A program made the translations under genes and the position numbers. A DNA stretch of 64,000 nucleotides. It comes from Rhodococcus sp. H36-A4. GTDB taxonomy: Bacteria; Actinomycetota; Actinomycetes; Mycobacteriales; Mycobacteriaceae. This document shows positions 7,952-17,329 of the stretch, piece after piece. Every line of letters begins with the position of its first letter. The stretch's first letter is position 1. The DNA is taken from assembly GCF_027158005.1 (NCBI RefSeq), contig NZ_JAPVLQ010000001.1, forward strand, positions 248,001-312,000. The letters run 5' to 3'. Below the pieces are notes generated by a model. It searched no databases and was not told where the DNA came from. It saw only the letters and a list, made by a program, of their open reading frames with translations.

Positions 7952-9355
7952 TCAGCGCAAGGATGCGGCCGCAATACCTGCATAGGCCTCCGCGTCTCGA
8001 CGCCGGATTCTCAGCGCGACAAAGATCCCGGCGATCGCGGCAAGGATCAGGACAATCGGGATGGCGTTGACGACCATGGAATCGGATCCGGTCAAAGTGC
8101 TGTAATGGGTTCCAGCCAGAATCAATCCCGTCGCCAAGCCGACGAACCCGATTCCCGGAGCGACGACCGTGCGCACCATCGACCGGTCCGGACGCGTCCA
8201 GAAGAAAACCACGACCGATAATGCGGCCGCCGCCTGTAACGCGATGATTCCCAATGTGCCGAGACCGATTGCGCCCGCTGCCACCACCAGATAGGGATCG
8301 GCTCCCACGACTGCGAATGCGAGGAGTACGAATGTACTGACGGCCGTTACGGTCACGCTGCCGACGTGCGGGCTGAAATGCACTGCATGGAACCGCCCGA
8401 GAACCTCCGGTAGCACTCGTTCACGACCGAGTGCGAACAGATACCGGCTCGCGGCATTGTGCACTGCCAGATACGACGCGAGAACGCTGGTGCACAGCAA
8501 CACTGCGGTGCCGTCGTAGAGGATCGTTCCACCGTATTCCTGGGCCAAGGCGAACAGCAGATTCCCGAGTTCGGTCTGTGCCATCGCCGGCGCGTCGAGA
8601 CCTCCGGCGGCACCGACGATGATCCAACTGGTCAGCACATAGAACACCGCGATGGTCGCGACGGCGATATACGTCGCGCGAGGAATGCTGCGTCGAGGAT
8701 CTTTCGTCTCTTCCCCGTACAGTGCGGCGGACTCGAATCCGATGAAGCTGGAGAATGCGAACATCATCGCTATGCCGATCGATCCGGAGAATATCTGTGC
8801 GGGAGCAAACGATTCGAGAGGGAGGGCAGCCGTACCCTTCTCTCCGAGAACGAGAACGTCGAACACCGTCAGGAACGCGAATTCCGCGACCATCAACGTG
8901 CCAAGCACCTTCGCAGACAGATCGGCGTTACGAAACCCGAGACAGGCGACGATGGCGACGGCTACGGCGGTGAAGGCCCACCAAGGAACGTCGAGACCGG
9001 AGTCGAGGACCACGAGGTGGGTGAAGTATCCGAATGCCGCGGCCAGTCCGCATGCGAGCGAGGTGTACGCGAGCACCGCGACGTACGCAGCTGCGACACC
9101 CGGCGGTTTACCGAGCGCAAGCCCGACGTAGGTATAGAAGGCGCCCGTGTTGACCACTTGCTGGCTCATCGCCGCGAACCCGACCGAGAAACACAGCAGC
9201 ACAATGCCGCTGACTGCGAATGCGGCAGGCAGCCCCACCCCGTTGCCTCGGATGAGCGCCAAGGGGACATTGCCGATCATGGCAGCCATCGGTGCTGCTG
9301 CTGCGACGACGAGGAACACCACGCGCCCGGTGGTGAGTGTGCGTCGGTCGTTCAT
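7952..9355 (-). CDS. APC superfamily amino-acid/organic-acid permease
   Basis: A 467-residue integral membrane protein with about 12 hydrophobic segments. APC-family hallmarks are the early Gly-rich unwound helix (AAAAPMAAMIGNVPLALIRG), FSSFIGFESAALYGEETKDP after helix 5/6, and SRYLFALGRERVLP. The cytoplasmic GEETKDPRRSIPRA loop is typical of amino-acid permeases. It is the last gene of a leftward operon with CoA-transferase, HMG-CoA-lyase-like and 2-hydroxyacid dehydrogenase genes, so the substrate of that pathway, or an amino-acid precursor of it, is the likely cargo (inference). Confidence 0.85.
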   Translation of the reverse strand: MNDRRTLTTGRVVFLVVAAAAPMAAMIGNVPLALIRGNGVGLPAAFAVSGIVLLCFSVGFAAMSQQVVNTGAFYTYVGLALGKPPGVAAAYVAVLAYTSLACGLAAAFGYFTHLVVLDSGLDVPWWAFTAVAVAIVACLGFRNADLSAKVLGTLMVAEFAFLTVFDVLVLGEKGTAALPLESFAPAQIFSGSIGIAMMFAFSSFIGFESAALYGEETKDPRRSIPRATYIAVATIAVFYVLTSWIIVGAAGGLDAPAMAQTELGNLLFALAQEYGGTILYDGTAVLLCTSVLASYLAVHNAASRYLFALGRERVLPEVLGRFHAVHFSPHVGSVTVTAVSTFVLLAFAVVGADPYLVVAAGAIGLGTLGIIALQAAAALSVVVFFWTRPDRSMVRTVVAPGIGFVGLATGLILAGTHYSTLTGSDSMVVNAIPIVLILAAIAGIFVALRIRRRDAEAYAGIAAASLR

Positions 9356-9405
9356 GCGTCTCCGAACTTCTGTGAAGGTAAGAAGCTACGCCCCTTTTTC
9401 CTCGA

Positions 9406-10386
9406 TCACATCGGGACTGGAGAATTCACCGGGTGCGGAGGTGGGGCGCCGTTGGCCATCGCCGCCGCATTCTCGGCACAGAGCCGCGCCATCTCCGATC
9501 GCACCGATACCGTGGCACTTCCGACATGCGGTAGGAGTACTACATTGGGCAATCCGGCAAGACCGGGTGCCAGCCTCGGTTCGTTCTCGTACACGTCGAG
9601 TCCCGCGCCACCGATGACGCCTTCGCGCAGAGCAGTAACCAGTGCAACCTCGTCGACCACCGGACCGCGGGCAGTGTTGATCAGAATCGACGAGCTCTTC
9701 ATCGCCCGCAGCGTCGACGCATCGACGAGGTGATGGGTGTCGGCGGTGAGCGGAACATGCAGCGACAGAAAGTCACTCGTCGTCACCAGCTCGTCCCACG
9801 ATACGTGCTGGACGCGGCCGGCGAACTCTCCCAGTTCGCCGTCGGTCACCTCACGGTCGGACGGCGGGCGCGGACAGAACTGGACCGTCATGCCGAATCC
9901 GAGGGCCCGACGGGCGGTAGCGCGCGCGATGCGGCCGAAGCCTGCGAGACCGAGCACCCGCCCGGACACGTCGGTGCCGAGCATCAGCTCGGGCTCCCAT
10001 CCGGTGAATGCGCCGGATCGAACGAAGTTATCGGCCTCGATCACACGCCTGGCAGTCGACAGCATCAGAAGTAGCGCAATGTCCGCTGTCGAATTCGTCA
10101 GCACCCCAGGGGTATTGGCGACGGTGATACCGTGCTCCGTTGCCGCTGCAACGTCGATGTTGTCGTACCCGACCGCGTAGTTGGAGATGCCGGAGATGTT
10201 CGCCGAGGCAAGTAGCTCGCGGTCGAACCGATCACGCAACTGTGACACCACGACGCTGTATTCGCCCGAGGCACAGCGTTCGGCCAGCCCGTCGTGGTCG
10301 AGGGCGAGCAGCTCCACCTCGCCTGCCGCAGCGAGAATGTCCATCCCAGGCGCGGGAATAGGCGCTGTGACCAAGATTTTTCTCAT
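9406..10386 (-). CDS. D-isomer-specific 2-hydroxyacid dehydrogenase (glyoxylate/hydroxypyruvate reductase-like)
   Basis: A 326-residue enzyme with NAD-binding GLAGFGRIARATARR, substrate-binding Arg in NTARGPVVDE, catalytic Glu in YENEP and catalytic His in LLPHVGSAT. The family interconverts 2-keto acids and D-2-hydroxyacids with NAD(P)H, for example glyoxylate or hydroxypyruvate. I chose ATG 10386 because it overlaps the upstream stop as ATGA (10383-10386); an in-frame start nine bases earlier is possible. Within the operon it probably handles the 2-keto acid released by the upstream lyase (inference). Confidence 0.87.
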   Translation of the reverse strand: MRKILVTAPIPAPGMDILAAAGEVELLALDHDGLAERCASGEYSVVVSQLRDRFDRELLASANISGISNYAVGYDNIDVAAATEHGITVANTPGVLTNSTADIALLLMLSTARRVIEADNFVRSGAFTGWEPELMLGTDVSGRVLGLAGFGRIARATARRALGFGMTVQFCPRPPSDREVTDGELGEFAGRVQHVSWDELVTTSDFLSLHVPLTADTHHLVDASTLRAMKSSSILINTARGPVVDEVALVTALREGVIGGAGLDVYENEPRLAPGLAGLPNVVLLPHVGSATVSVRSEMARLCAENAAAMANGAPPPHPVNSPVPM

Positions 10387-11318
10387 ACGACCCACTCGAA
10401 CGCGGGAGCACGACCGGGCTGACGCGACCGCGCACCCTGAACCGTCTTGGAACGCATGGGTTCTCCGAGGTCGATCAACAGCTGTTCAGATATCTCCACC
10501 ATGACTGCCAGGGTAGCGGGAGTCAGCCAGTCCGGTCTGGTCGCGAACAGTATGTCCTCACTCGAGGTGTTACCGCTGGCACCGGGAGCGAACGGGCAAC
10601 CGCCCAGCCCTCCGAGAGAGCCGTCGACAAGCGTGGCTCCCGCGGAGATAGCGGCGAGCGTGTTCGCGACCCCGAGACCCCACGTGTCGTGCCCGTGAAA
10701 GACGATGCGCCGCTGCGGGGTCTCTGCAACGACGCGCGAAATCAGCGAACCAACCTGGGCGGGCACTGCTTGACCCAGGGTGTCGCAGATGACGATGTCC
10801 GTTGCGCCGTCGGTTCGCTCGTCGCGGGCGATATCGAGCACTCGATCCTCCGATATCGGCCCGTCGAACGGACAGGTGAAGGAAGTGGCGATGCACAGCT
10901 CGATTTGCCCGCCGACCGATCGCGCGATTTCGATCGCGTCCGGCATCGCCGCCAGTGAGACCTCGGTGCTGCGTCCGATATTCGCTTCGTTGTGCGCGTC
11001 CGACGCCGAGAAGCAGTATTGAAAGTTGCGGGCTCCGGCTGCCGCGGCCTTCTCGACGTGGCGCGCAGTAGCGACCCATACCCAGCAGGTATCAAGTTCC
11101 TCGGCGGTGAGCTCGGCCACCACCTCGAGTGTGTTGGCCATGGGTGGCACCTTGTCGCTGCGCGCCAACGACCCGATCTCGAGCTCTGGCACTCCGAGAG
11201 CGAGCAGCTGCCGGATCACCTCCAGCTTCCGTTCGGTGGAGAGCATCTTGCCGGTGAGCTGGAGCCCATCTCGCATCGTGACATCGCGCAGCTGCGCCGA
11301 TGGAGCGAACTGATACAT
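10383..11318 (-). CDS. HMG-CoA lyase-like enzyme (HMGL/DRE-TIM barrel)
   Basis: A 311-residue HMGL-like TIM barrel. It starts with LRDVTMRDGLQ (catalytic Arg and metal Asp), has the metal-ligand FHGHDTWGLG and the signature Cys loop GGLGGCPFAPGASGN. True HMG-CoA lyase cleaves 3-hydroxy-3-methylglutaryl-CoA to acetoacetate and acetyl-CoA (leucine catabolism); relatives cleave citramalyl-CoA or other 3-hydroxyacyl-CoAs. No leucine-pathway carboxylase lies next to it. Instead it is coupled to a CaiB-type CoA-transferase (1-base TGATG overlap) and a 2-hydroxyacid dehydrogenase, so a different substrate is likely. The symbol mvaB is therefore not assigned. Confidence 0.85.
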   Translation of the reverse strand: MYQFAPSAQLRDVTMRDGLQLTGKMLSTERKLEVIRQLLALGVPELEIGSLARSDKVPPMANTLEVVAELTAEELDTCWVWVATARHVEKAAAAGARNFQYCFSASDAHNEANIGRSTEVSLAAMPDAIEIARSVGGQIELCIATSFTCPFDGPISEDRVLDIARDERTDGATDIVICDTLGQAVPAQVGSLISRVVAETPQRRIVFHGHDTWGLGVANTLAAISAGATLVDGSLGGLGGCPFAPGASGNTSSEDILFATRPDWLTPATLAVMVEISEQLLIDLGEPMRSKTVQGARSRQPGRAPAFEWVV

Positions 11319-12511
11319 CAGAGTCCCATCTCTTCTTCGGTCCTACCGAGAAGTGTCGAGAGCACCTCTCTGGTGTGCTCGCCGAGGTCCGGACCGACCG
11401 AGCGGATCGGAATCGATTTCTCACCGATCACGGGCACGATTCCGACGAATCCCACCTCGGCCGGTTCCGCTTCACCGATGTCCACCTCGAAGTGCTGAAT
11501 CATGTTACGCGCCTTGTACTGCTCGTCGGCGACGACGTCCGCTGCCGTGTAGATCGGACCGGACGGTACGCCTGCTTCGTCGAGAATCCTCAATGCGTCC
11601 TCGCGCGAATGCAGGCCGGTCCAGGCCGAGATAGCTGCATCCAACTCATCGCGCCTGCTCCAACGGCCGGCATTCGAGGACAGCTCCGGATCAGCGCCGA
11701 GGTCGGGGCGGTCGATCGTCGCCATGTAGCGCGCAAAGATCGCATCTCCGTTGCCCGCGATGATGATCGAATGACCGTCGTTGCAGGGGTACGCATTCGA
11801 CGGCGCTATGCCTTCCATCCGGCCGCCGACTCGCCCACGCTCGACGCCGTAGGCGAGGTAGTCGGGAATGAGCGATTCCATCATTGACAGGATCGATTCG
11901 TTGAGAGCGACGTCGATGGAACGCTCAGACAACGACAACGCCGACTTCGCATTCTGTCGCTGAAACAGCGCCATGACGCACCCGAACGCCGCGTACAGCC
12001 CGGCGATGGAGTCACCGATGGAGACTCCGACGCGGACCGGCGGCCGATCGGCGTCGCCCACAAGATTCCGGAATCCGCCGTATGCCTCGGCGACTGCCGC
12101 AAAACCTGGGCGATCGGACATCGGACCGGTCTGCCCGAACGCCGAAATGCGGGTAATGATCAAGTCGGGATTCTTCGCACTGAGCACTTCGGGCGAGAGC
12201 CCCCACTTCTCGAGCGTGCCCGGCCGAAAGTTCTCCAACACGATGTCGCATTTCTCCGCCAAGTCGATGACGTCCCGACGCCCCTGCTCGGTGCGAAGGT
12301 CGAGCACAATCGACTTCTTGTTCCTGTTGATCGTCCGATAGAGCATCGAGGTTGTTCCCGAGTAGAGCCGCCAGTTGCGGAGCTCGTCGCCCGTCCCAGG
12401 GCGCTCGACCTTGATGACCTCGGCCCCGAAGTCGGCCAACATCCTGGCCGCGGTGGGTGCCGCAATGTAGTTTCCGAGCTCGAGGACGCGAACACCACTG
12501 AGCGGCAACAT
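11318..12511 (-). CDS. CaiB/BaiF family (class III) CoA-transferase
   Basis: A 397-residue class III CoA-transferase: N-terminal GVRVLELGNYIAAPTAARML and FGAEVIKVERPGTGD, then NKKSIVLDLRT and the LENFRPGTLEKWG motif. The family's catalytic Asp aligns with RSIDVALNES. These enzymes move CoA between carboxylic acids, commonly from succinyl-CoA to a dicarboxylate or hydroxyacid. A clear ribosome site (AAGGGAG) precedes ATG 12511. As the first enzyme of the operon it would activate the acid that the HMGL-like enzyme then cleaves (inference). Confidence 0.88.
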   Translation of the reverse strand: MLPLSGVRVLELGNYIAAPTAARMLADFGAEVIKVERPGTGDELRNWRLYSGTTSMLYRTINRNKKSIVLDLRTEQGRRDVIDLAEKCDIVLENFRPGTLEKWGLSPEVLSAKNPDLIITRISAFGQTGPMSDRPGFAAVAEAYGGFRNLVGDADRPPVRVGVSIGDSIAGLYAAFGCVMALFQRQNAKSALSLSERSIDVALNESILSMMESLIPDYLAYGVERGRVGGRMEGIAPSNAYPCNDGHSIIIAGNGDAIFARYMATIDRPDLGADPELSSNAGRWSRRDELDAAISAWTGLHSREDALRILDEAGVPSGPIYTAADVVADEQYKARNMIQHFEVDIGEAEPAEVGFVGIVPVIGEKSIPIRSVGPDLGEHTREVLSTLLGRTEEEMGL

Positions 12512-12571
12512 GTTCTCCCTTTCGTCGAACGCGAATTCACGTGCGGGTCCGCAGATGACTCCCCAAGGAAT

Positions 12572-13138
12572 CTATCGCAGGGGTTGGGCTCGTTTCACCT
12601 GCGCCGACGCCTTTGCCGCATCCAATTCCACCGGGGAGTGCAGGGTCACCGGACCCACACGCAGAACCCCGTCGTTCAGCGGTTCGGTCCGCAGGCCACC
12701 GCGGCCGATCAATGCTTTCCGGGCGCCGTCGATCACCATCGAATCCATCCATGAACACGGATGTGCGGGCCTACCTCCGCGGAATGCAACCCTGCCTTCG
12801 CCCGAATCGAGTTCGAATTCGATGCCACGCAGCGGATCGAGTTCGATGCCGCGTATCACCACGTTGCGCCTGGCCACGGAGGGATCGGGCATGTCCGTGC
12901 CGAGCACGTCACCGGCCGCCTCCCACGCTTCCGCTGCAAGAAACGTCACCGCGGCCTCGGTGTGCGCTTTCACCCCGAAGAAGCGATCCCCTCGAATGCC
13001 CTTGTTCGCAACGATCTCGACACGGTCGACCAGCTCGGTGGACACGTCCGCCGCCGGGCCGTCCTTCGAACGACCGAAGTACGCATGGGCAGGAGATACC
13101 AGAAGTTGCACGATCTCGGCGTGGTAGTGGAAAACCAT
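12572..13138 (-). CDS. MOSC domain protein
   Basis: A protein of about 188 residues covering one MOSC domain: GIRGDRFFG, ARRNVVIRGIELDPLRG, HPCSWMD with the conserved Cys, and GLRTEPLNDGVLRVG near the end. The conserved cysteine binds sulfur or the molybdenum cofactor in known MOSC proteins. ATG 13138 is preferred because GGAG lies nine bases upstream; GTG 13153 is an alternative. It is the first gene in the direction of the operon below it, 60 bases upstream of the CoA-transferase, so co-transcription is possible but a functional link is not evident. Confidence 0.82.
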   Translation of the reverse strand: MVFHYHAEIVQLLVSPAHAYFGRSKDGPAADVSTELVDRVEIVANKGIRGDRFFGVKAHTEAAVTFLAAEAWEAAGDVLGTDMPDPSVARRNVVIRGIELDPLRGIEFELDSGEGRVAFRGGRPAHPCSWMDSMVIDGARKALIGRGGLRTEPLNDGVLRVGPVTLHSPVELDAAKASAQVKRAQPLR

Positions 13139-13192
13139 TCCCCTATTCTCCACTCCTACCCCTCGGTAACGTTACGTTTGTACACTCGGTGC

Positions 13193-14746
13193 ATGTCAGC
13201 GAATACCAGAGTGACCACGGTGGACGGCGTCATCCAAGGCAAGTCGCTGGGAGAACTGCTGACGTGGCGCGGCATCCCGTACGCGGCGCCGCCCGTCGGA
13301 CTACTGCGCCTGCGCGCGCCGCAGCCGACCGTCGCGTGGGAGGGCGTCCGAGACGCGACCGAGTGGGGCGACGCGTCTGTGCAGAACAAGGCATACACCA
13401 GGCTCTCCATCAACAAGTACCAGCCGGTAAGCGAGGATTGCCTCAACCTCAATGTGCTGGCCCCCGCTGCAGCGAGCGCAAAGCCGCGGCCGGTCATGGT
13501 GTTCATTCACGGCGGTGCTTATACCCTTGGTAGCTCAGCGACGCCGTTGTACGTCGGCGGCTCGTTGGTACGCCGGTCGCTACGGGAGAGCGACGGCATC
13601 GTCTATGTGTCGATCAACTACCGGCTCGGGGCCCTCGGCTACTTGGATATGACCCAGTTCTCGACGCCTGAGCGGCAGTTCGACTCGAACCTCGGATTGC
13701 GCGATCAGGTGGCTGCGCTCGAATGGGTCCAGCGCAACATCGGTCGGTTCGGCGGTGATCCCGACAATGTGACGGTCTTCGGTGAATCGGCGGGCGCTAA
13801 CGCCGTCACCACCCTTCTCGCGACACCGGCCGCCAAAGGACTTTTCAGGCAGGCTATTTCGGAGAGTTCGGCGCCGGGTCTCGTCGCGACGCACGAGCGT
13901 GCGACCTCGTGGGCGAAGGAGTTCCTAGGTCATCTCGGCGGTGATGCCGCGCATGCTGCGCACACACTGGACACGGCCGACGTCTCCCAGTTCGGCCGTG
14001 CCGGAAACCGGCTCGCCAAGGCAGTTTTCGAACGAACCCCCGGCCTCCACCCGTTCGGTCCGGTAGTCGACGGAGATTTTCTGCCGTGCAATCCGCTCGA
14101 GGCCTATGCCGAGGGCACTGCACACCGAGTACCGCTGATCATCGGCACGAACAGCCGCGAGGCGACACTGTTTCCCAAGATCCTCGATGCACTGCCGACG
14201 AACCCCGAACGCATCGACAAGCTGTTCACCCTTACCGATCCGGCGGCGAAAGCTGCAGTCACCGAAGGCTACCCCAGCTATCCCGACGCCGACGCCGCGA
14301 TCGACCTAGGCGGGGACTTCACCTTCTGGAAGCCTTCGTTGGAGGTTGCCGAAGCACATTCGAAGTACGCATCGACCTACAGCTACCGCTTCGACTACGC
14401 GCCGAGAGTCATGCGTTGGCTCGGGCTCGACGCGACGCACGGATTCGAGATGTCCGCGGTGTTCGGACTCAACGACACGATGGTCGGAAAGTTGATGACG
14501 ATTCCGGGAGGCCGCTCGGCCTGGGCTGCCGTCACCGAGCAAGTGCAGTCGCAGTGGCTGCACTTCGCAACCACCGGCGCACCGAAGGAGTCATGGCCCA
14601 AATACTCCGAGGCCACTCGCGAAACGATGATCTTCGACGTCCGCACACGCGTGCAGCGCGATCCCCGACGCGACCGTCGGCTCGCATGGGAGGGCTACCG
14701 CGGATACGCCAGCCAGATGACCGAACCGTTCAGCGCCGCTACTTGA
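13193..14746 (+). CDS. Type B carboxylesterase/lipase family protein
   Basis: A 517-residue alpha/beta hydrolase of the carboxylesterase type B family: WRGIPYAAPPVG near residue 25, SEDCLNLNV, oxyanion HGGAY (106-110) and nucleophile Ser199 in GESAGAN. An acid residue is in TNSREATLF and the His in DATHGFEMSAVFG. It hydrolyses carboxylic esters; no signal peptide is seen, so it is probably cytoplasmic. The frame stays open for 144 codons upstream, but that stretch lies opposite the MOSC gene and has no family similarity. The last 8 bases overlap the convergent glycosylase gene. Confidence 0.87.
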   Translation: MSANTRVTTVDGVIQGKSLGELLTWRGIPYAAPPVGLLRLRAPQPTVAWEGVRDATEWGDASVQNKAYTRLSINKYQPVSEDCLNLNVLAPAAASAKPRPVMVFIHGGAYTLGSSATPLYVGGSLVRRSLRESDGIVYVSINYRLGALGYLDMTQFSTPERQFDSNLGLRDQVAALEWVQRNIGRFGGDPDNVTVFGESAGANAVTTLLATPAAKGLFRQAISESSAPGLVATHERATSWAKEFLGHLGGDAAHAAHTLDTADVSQFGRAGNRLAKAVFERTPGLHPFGPVVDGDFLPCNPLEAYAEGTAHRVPLIIGTNSREATLFPKILDALPTNPERIDKLFTLTDPAAKAAVTEGYPSYPDADAAIDLGGDFTFWKPSLEVAEAHSKYASTYSYRFDYAPRVMRWLGLDATHGFEMSAVFGLNDTMVGKLMTIPGGRSAWAAVTEQVQSQWLHFATTGAPKESWPKYSEATRETMIFDVRTRVQRDPRRDRRLAWEGYRGYASQMTEPFSAAT

Positions 14747-15605
14747 GAAGTCGCGACATCCGACGGTCGGCAAGAATCTTGCCGCCCGTCTGACATGTCG
14801 CGCAGTACTGGAACGATCGCTCGGCGTAGGACACTTCGCGAACCGGGTCGCCGCACGCCGGACACGGCAAACCAGTCCGGGCATGCACAGCCATTCCGGA
14901 CCGCTTCTCGCCCTTCAGTCGTGCGGCGTCCTGCCCTTCGGAGCGGGCCACGGCGTCGGCGAGAACCTCTCGCATCGACCGGTACAGCACCGACACTGCT
15001 TCGGCGTCGAGTTTGCCGGCCGAGGCGAACGGGGACAGCTTCGCCACATGCAGGATCTCGTCGGAATATGCGTTTCCGATCCCGGCGATGAGCGACTGAT
15101 CTACCAGGGCCGTCTTCAGACGCGCGGTAGTGCGGCCGAGAATGTCGGCGAACTCCGGTTCGGTCACGTCCATCGCGTCGGGACCGAGGCGGGCGATGCC
15201 CGGGACCTCGCGCGGATCGTGGACAACCCACACTGCCATGCGTTTCTTGGTGCCTGCCTCGGTCAAGTCGATCGCAGGCGTCAGCCCTTCGAGAGTGAAG
15301 AAGTGCACTCGTAGCGCGAGCGGGCCTTTGCCCGGCCTCGGCGGCGCGGCACTCGGCTTGTCTGCCCAGCGCAGCCAGCCACCACGCGAGAGATGCGTGA
15401 TCAACCACAGGTCGCCTGCCTGCAACCCAAGGTGTTTGCCGAACCGGAGGACATCGGTGACATCACGCCCCTGCAGATCGGTGACGGGCGGATCGAATGT
15501 CTTGAGGACGCTCAGTGCGGCAATGTCGATCCGGCCGATGACGGCCCCTAACGCGTGTGCGCGCAGGAACCCGGCGAGCGCTTCCACCTCGGGCAGCTCA
15601 GGCAT
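14739..15605 (-). CDS. Fpg/Nei-family DNA glycosylase
   Basis: A 288-residue base-excision repair enzyme. It starts with MPELPEVE (catalytic Pro2 and Glu3), carries the helix-two-turn-helix region [18 protein letters not shown] and ends in a zinc finger (CPACGDP...YCATC) with a C-x2-C-x16-C-x2-C layout. The family excises oxidised purines or pyrimidines and nicks the abasic site. The [10 protein letters not shown] segment and C-terminal details suggest the actinobacterial Nei2/Fpg2 branch rather than canonical MutM, but this is uncertain. It is divergent from thyA with 29 bases between starts. Confidence 0.9.
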   Translation of the reverse strand: MPELPEVEALAGFLRAHALGAVIGRIDIAALSVLKTFDPPVTDLQGRDVTDVLRFGKHLGLQAGDLWLITHLSRGGWLRWADKPSAAPPRPGKGPLALRVHFFTLEGLTPAIDLTEAGTKKRMAVWVVHDPREVPGIARLGPDAMDVTEPEFADILGRTTARLKTALVDQSLIAGIGNAYSDEILHVAKLSPFASAGKLDAEAVSVLYRSMREVLADAVARSEGQDAARLKGEKRSGMAVHARTGLPCPACGDPVREVSYAERSFQYCATCQTGGKILADRRMSRLLK

Positions 15606-15634
15606 TGATCCAGTATGCGCCTACACTGTTCACC

Positions 15635-16435
15635 GTGAAGGTTCCAACGCCGTACGAGGACCTGCTCCGCCACGTTCTCGATTCCGGCACCGCCAAATCG
15701 GACCGTACCGGGACGGGTACCACGAGCATCTTCGGGCACCAGATGCGTTTCGATCTCAGCGAGGGCTTTCCGCTGATCACCACCAAGCGCGTGCACCTGA
15801 AGTCGATCGTCTACGAACTGCTCTGGTTTCTGCGCGGCGAGTCCAATGTCGAGTGGTTGCGCGAGCACGGTGTCAGCATCTGGGACGAGTGGGCAGCCCC
15901 AGACGGCGAACTAGGGCCCGTCTACGGCGTGCAGTGGCGATCGTGGCCGACGCCGTCGGGCGAACACATCGACCAGATCTCCCAGGTGATGGACACCCTC
16001 CGCACGAACCCGGATTCACGACGCATGATCGTCTCGGCGTGGAACGTCGGTGAGATCCCGCAGATGGCGTTGCCTCCGTGCCATGCGTTCTTCCAGTTCT
16101 ACGTTGCAGACGGCAAGCTGTCGTGCCAGCTGTATCAACGCAGCGCCGATCTCTTTCTGGGCGTCCCATTCAACATTGCGAGCTATGCGTTGTTGACGCA
16201 CATGGTGGCGGCGCAGGTCGGCCTCGAGGTCGGTGACTTCGTTTGGACGGGCGGAGACTGCCACATCTACGACAATCACCGTGATCAGGTCGCCGAGCAG
16301 TTGACCCGTGAGCCGTATGCCTACCCGAAGCTGAGACTCGCACAACGTGATTCGATCTTCGACTACACCTTCGAAGATGTCGAGGTCGTCGGGTACGTGC
16401 ACCACCCGGCAATCAAAGCGCCGGTGGCAGTCTGA
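15635..16435 (+). CDS. thyA: Thymidylate synthase ThyA
   Basis: A 266-residue classical thymidylate synthase, the same size as E. coli ThyA. It has DRTGTGT, catalytic Cys149 in [29 protein letters not shown] (dUMP/folate site), DCHIYDNH and the C-terminal KAPVAV that closes on the folate. It methylates dUMP with methylene-tetrahydrofolate, giving dTMP and dihydrofolate. The start is GTG 15635. The stop overlaps the next start as TGATG, coupling it to dihydrofolate reductase, which recycles its product. Confidence 0.97.
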   Translation: MKVPTPYEDLLRHVLDSGTAKSDRTGTGTTSIFGHQMRFDLSEGFPLITTKRVHLKSIVYELLWFLRGESNVEWLREHGVSIWDEWAAPDGELGPVYGVQWRSWPTPSGEHIDQISQVMDTLRTNPDSRRMIVSAWNVGEIPQMALPPCHAFFQFYVADGKLSCQLYQRSADLFLGVPFNIASYALLTHMVAAQVGLEVGDFVWTGGDCHIYDNHRDQVAEQLTREPYAYPKLRLAQRDSIFDYTFEDVEVVGYVHHPAIKAPVAV

Positions 16436-16941
16436 TGCCCCCTCGTCATATCGGAATGATCTGGGCGCAGACCACTGGCGGAACAATCGGCGACGGCGGG
16501 TCCATCCCCTGGCGAGTTCCGGAGGATCTTGCGCATTTCAAACAGATCACCGCTGATCACGCGGTGATCATGGGGCGAAAGACCTGGGATTCACTTCCGC
16601 CGAAGTTCCGTCCGCTGCCTGGACGTCGGAACGTCGTTGTCACGCGTAACACGGAATGGCAGGCGCGAGGCGCTCAGGTCGTCTCCAGCGTCGAAGCTGC
16701 GCTGAGTCTCACCGACGGCGACCCCGCCTGGGTCGTCGGCGGTGGTGAGATATACCGAGCGGCAATGCCGTTCGCGACGGAGTTGCAGGTCACCGAGATC
16801 GACCTTCCGGTCGCTGGCGACACTTCGGCGCCGACCCTGTCCGGTGACTGGGTCGCACTCACCGGCGAGTGGCAATCCAGCAGCAACGACGCCATTCGCT
16901 ATCGCTTCATTCAGTACGGCAAGGCTTACCAAAGTACTTGA
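16435..16941 (+). CDS. dfrA: Dihydrofolate reductase
   Basis: A 168-residue DHFR: IGMIWAQTTGGTIG at the start, GSIPWRVPEDLAHFK (substrate/folate loop with the acidic Asp in PEDL), VIMGRKTWDSLPPKFRPLPGR (NADPH site) and WVVGGGEIYRAAMP. It regenerates tetrahydrofolate with NADPH after the thyA reaction and is the trimethoprim target. ATG 16435 shares one base with the thyA stop, so the pair is translationally coupled, as is common in actinobacteria. Confidence 0.97.
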   Translation: MPPRHIGMIWAQTTGGTIGDGGSIPWRVPEDLAHFKQITADHAVIMGRKTWDSLPPKFRPLPGRRNVVVTRNTEWQARGAQVVSSVEAALSLTDGDPAWVVGGGEIYRAAMPFATELQVTEIDLPVAGDTSAPTLSGDWVALTGEWQSSSNDAIRYRFIQYGKAYQST

Positions 16942-17002
16942 TCTGCACAGTCATTCGAGCAGACCGCTCTGACCGAAGCTTCTCGTGAGTCATACTGAGC
17001 GC

Positions 17003-17329
17003 ATGGACAAGAAGTCACTCACCGCCCTTGCCCGACAACAGTTGAAACTCGCCGTCGGCACGTCCAGTGGCAGAAGTTCACAGACCGTCTACGGCGGCCA
17101 TCAGCGCCATCTTCGTCAGACAGTGGTAGCCCTCGTCGCAGGTACCAAGCTCGGCGAGCACGACCTGTCCGGCGAATCGACGGTGATCGTCCTCAGCGGT
17201 CAGCTCAAGCTTGTGAGCGGCGAGAAGTCCTGGAAGGGCTCCGCCGGCGATCTCCTGGTCGTTCCGGACGCGAGGCACAGCGTCGAGGCCGTCGAAGACG
17301 TCGCGTTCCTCCTGACGGTCTCCATCTAG
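17003..17329 (+). CDS. Small cupin-like protein
   Basis: A protein of about 108 residues (ATG 17003; GTG 16985 would add six). The middle shows a single cupin barrel pattern: GTKLGEHDLSGESTVIVLSGQLKLVSG, then GDLLVVPDARHSVEAVED. Metal-binding residues are incomplete (His in GEHDL and PDARHS), so it may be a sensor or binding protein rather than an enzyme. Its stop shares CTAG with the stop of the convergent universal stress gene. Function unknown. Confidence 0.7.
   Translation: MDKKSLTALARQQLKLAVGTSSGRSSQTVYGGHQRHLRQTVVALVAGTKLGEHDLSGESTVIVLSGQLKLVSGEKSWKGSAGDLLVVPDARHSVEAVEDVAFLLTVSI

Noticed and set aside
13166..13175. GTAACGTTAC palindrome as an esterase operator
   Set aside because: A 10-base perfect palindrome in the 54-bp divergent gap is suggestive, but it is too short and has no linked regulator gene.
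12761..13192. 144-codon in-frame N-terminal extension of the carboxylesterase
   Set aside because: It lies antisense to the MOSC gene, shows no esterase-family similarity, and ATG 13193 gives the normal family start.
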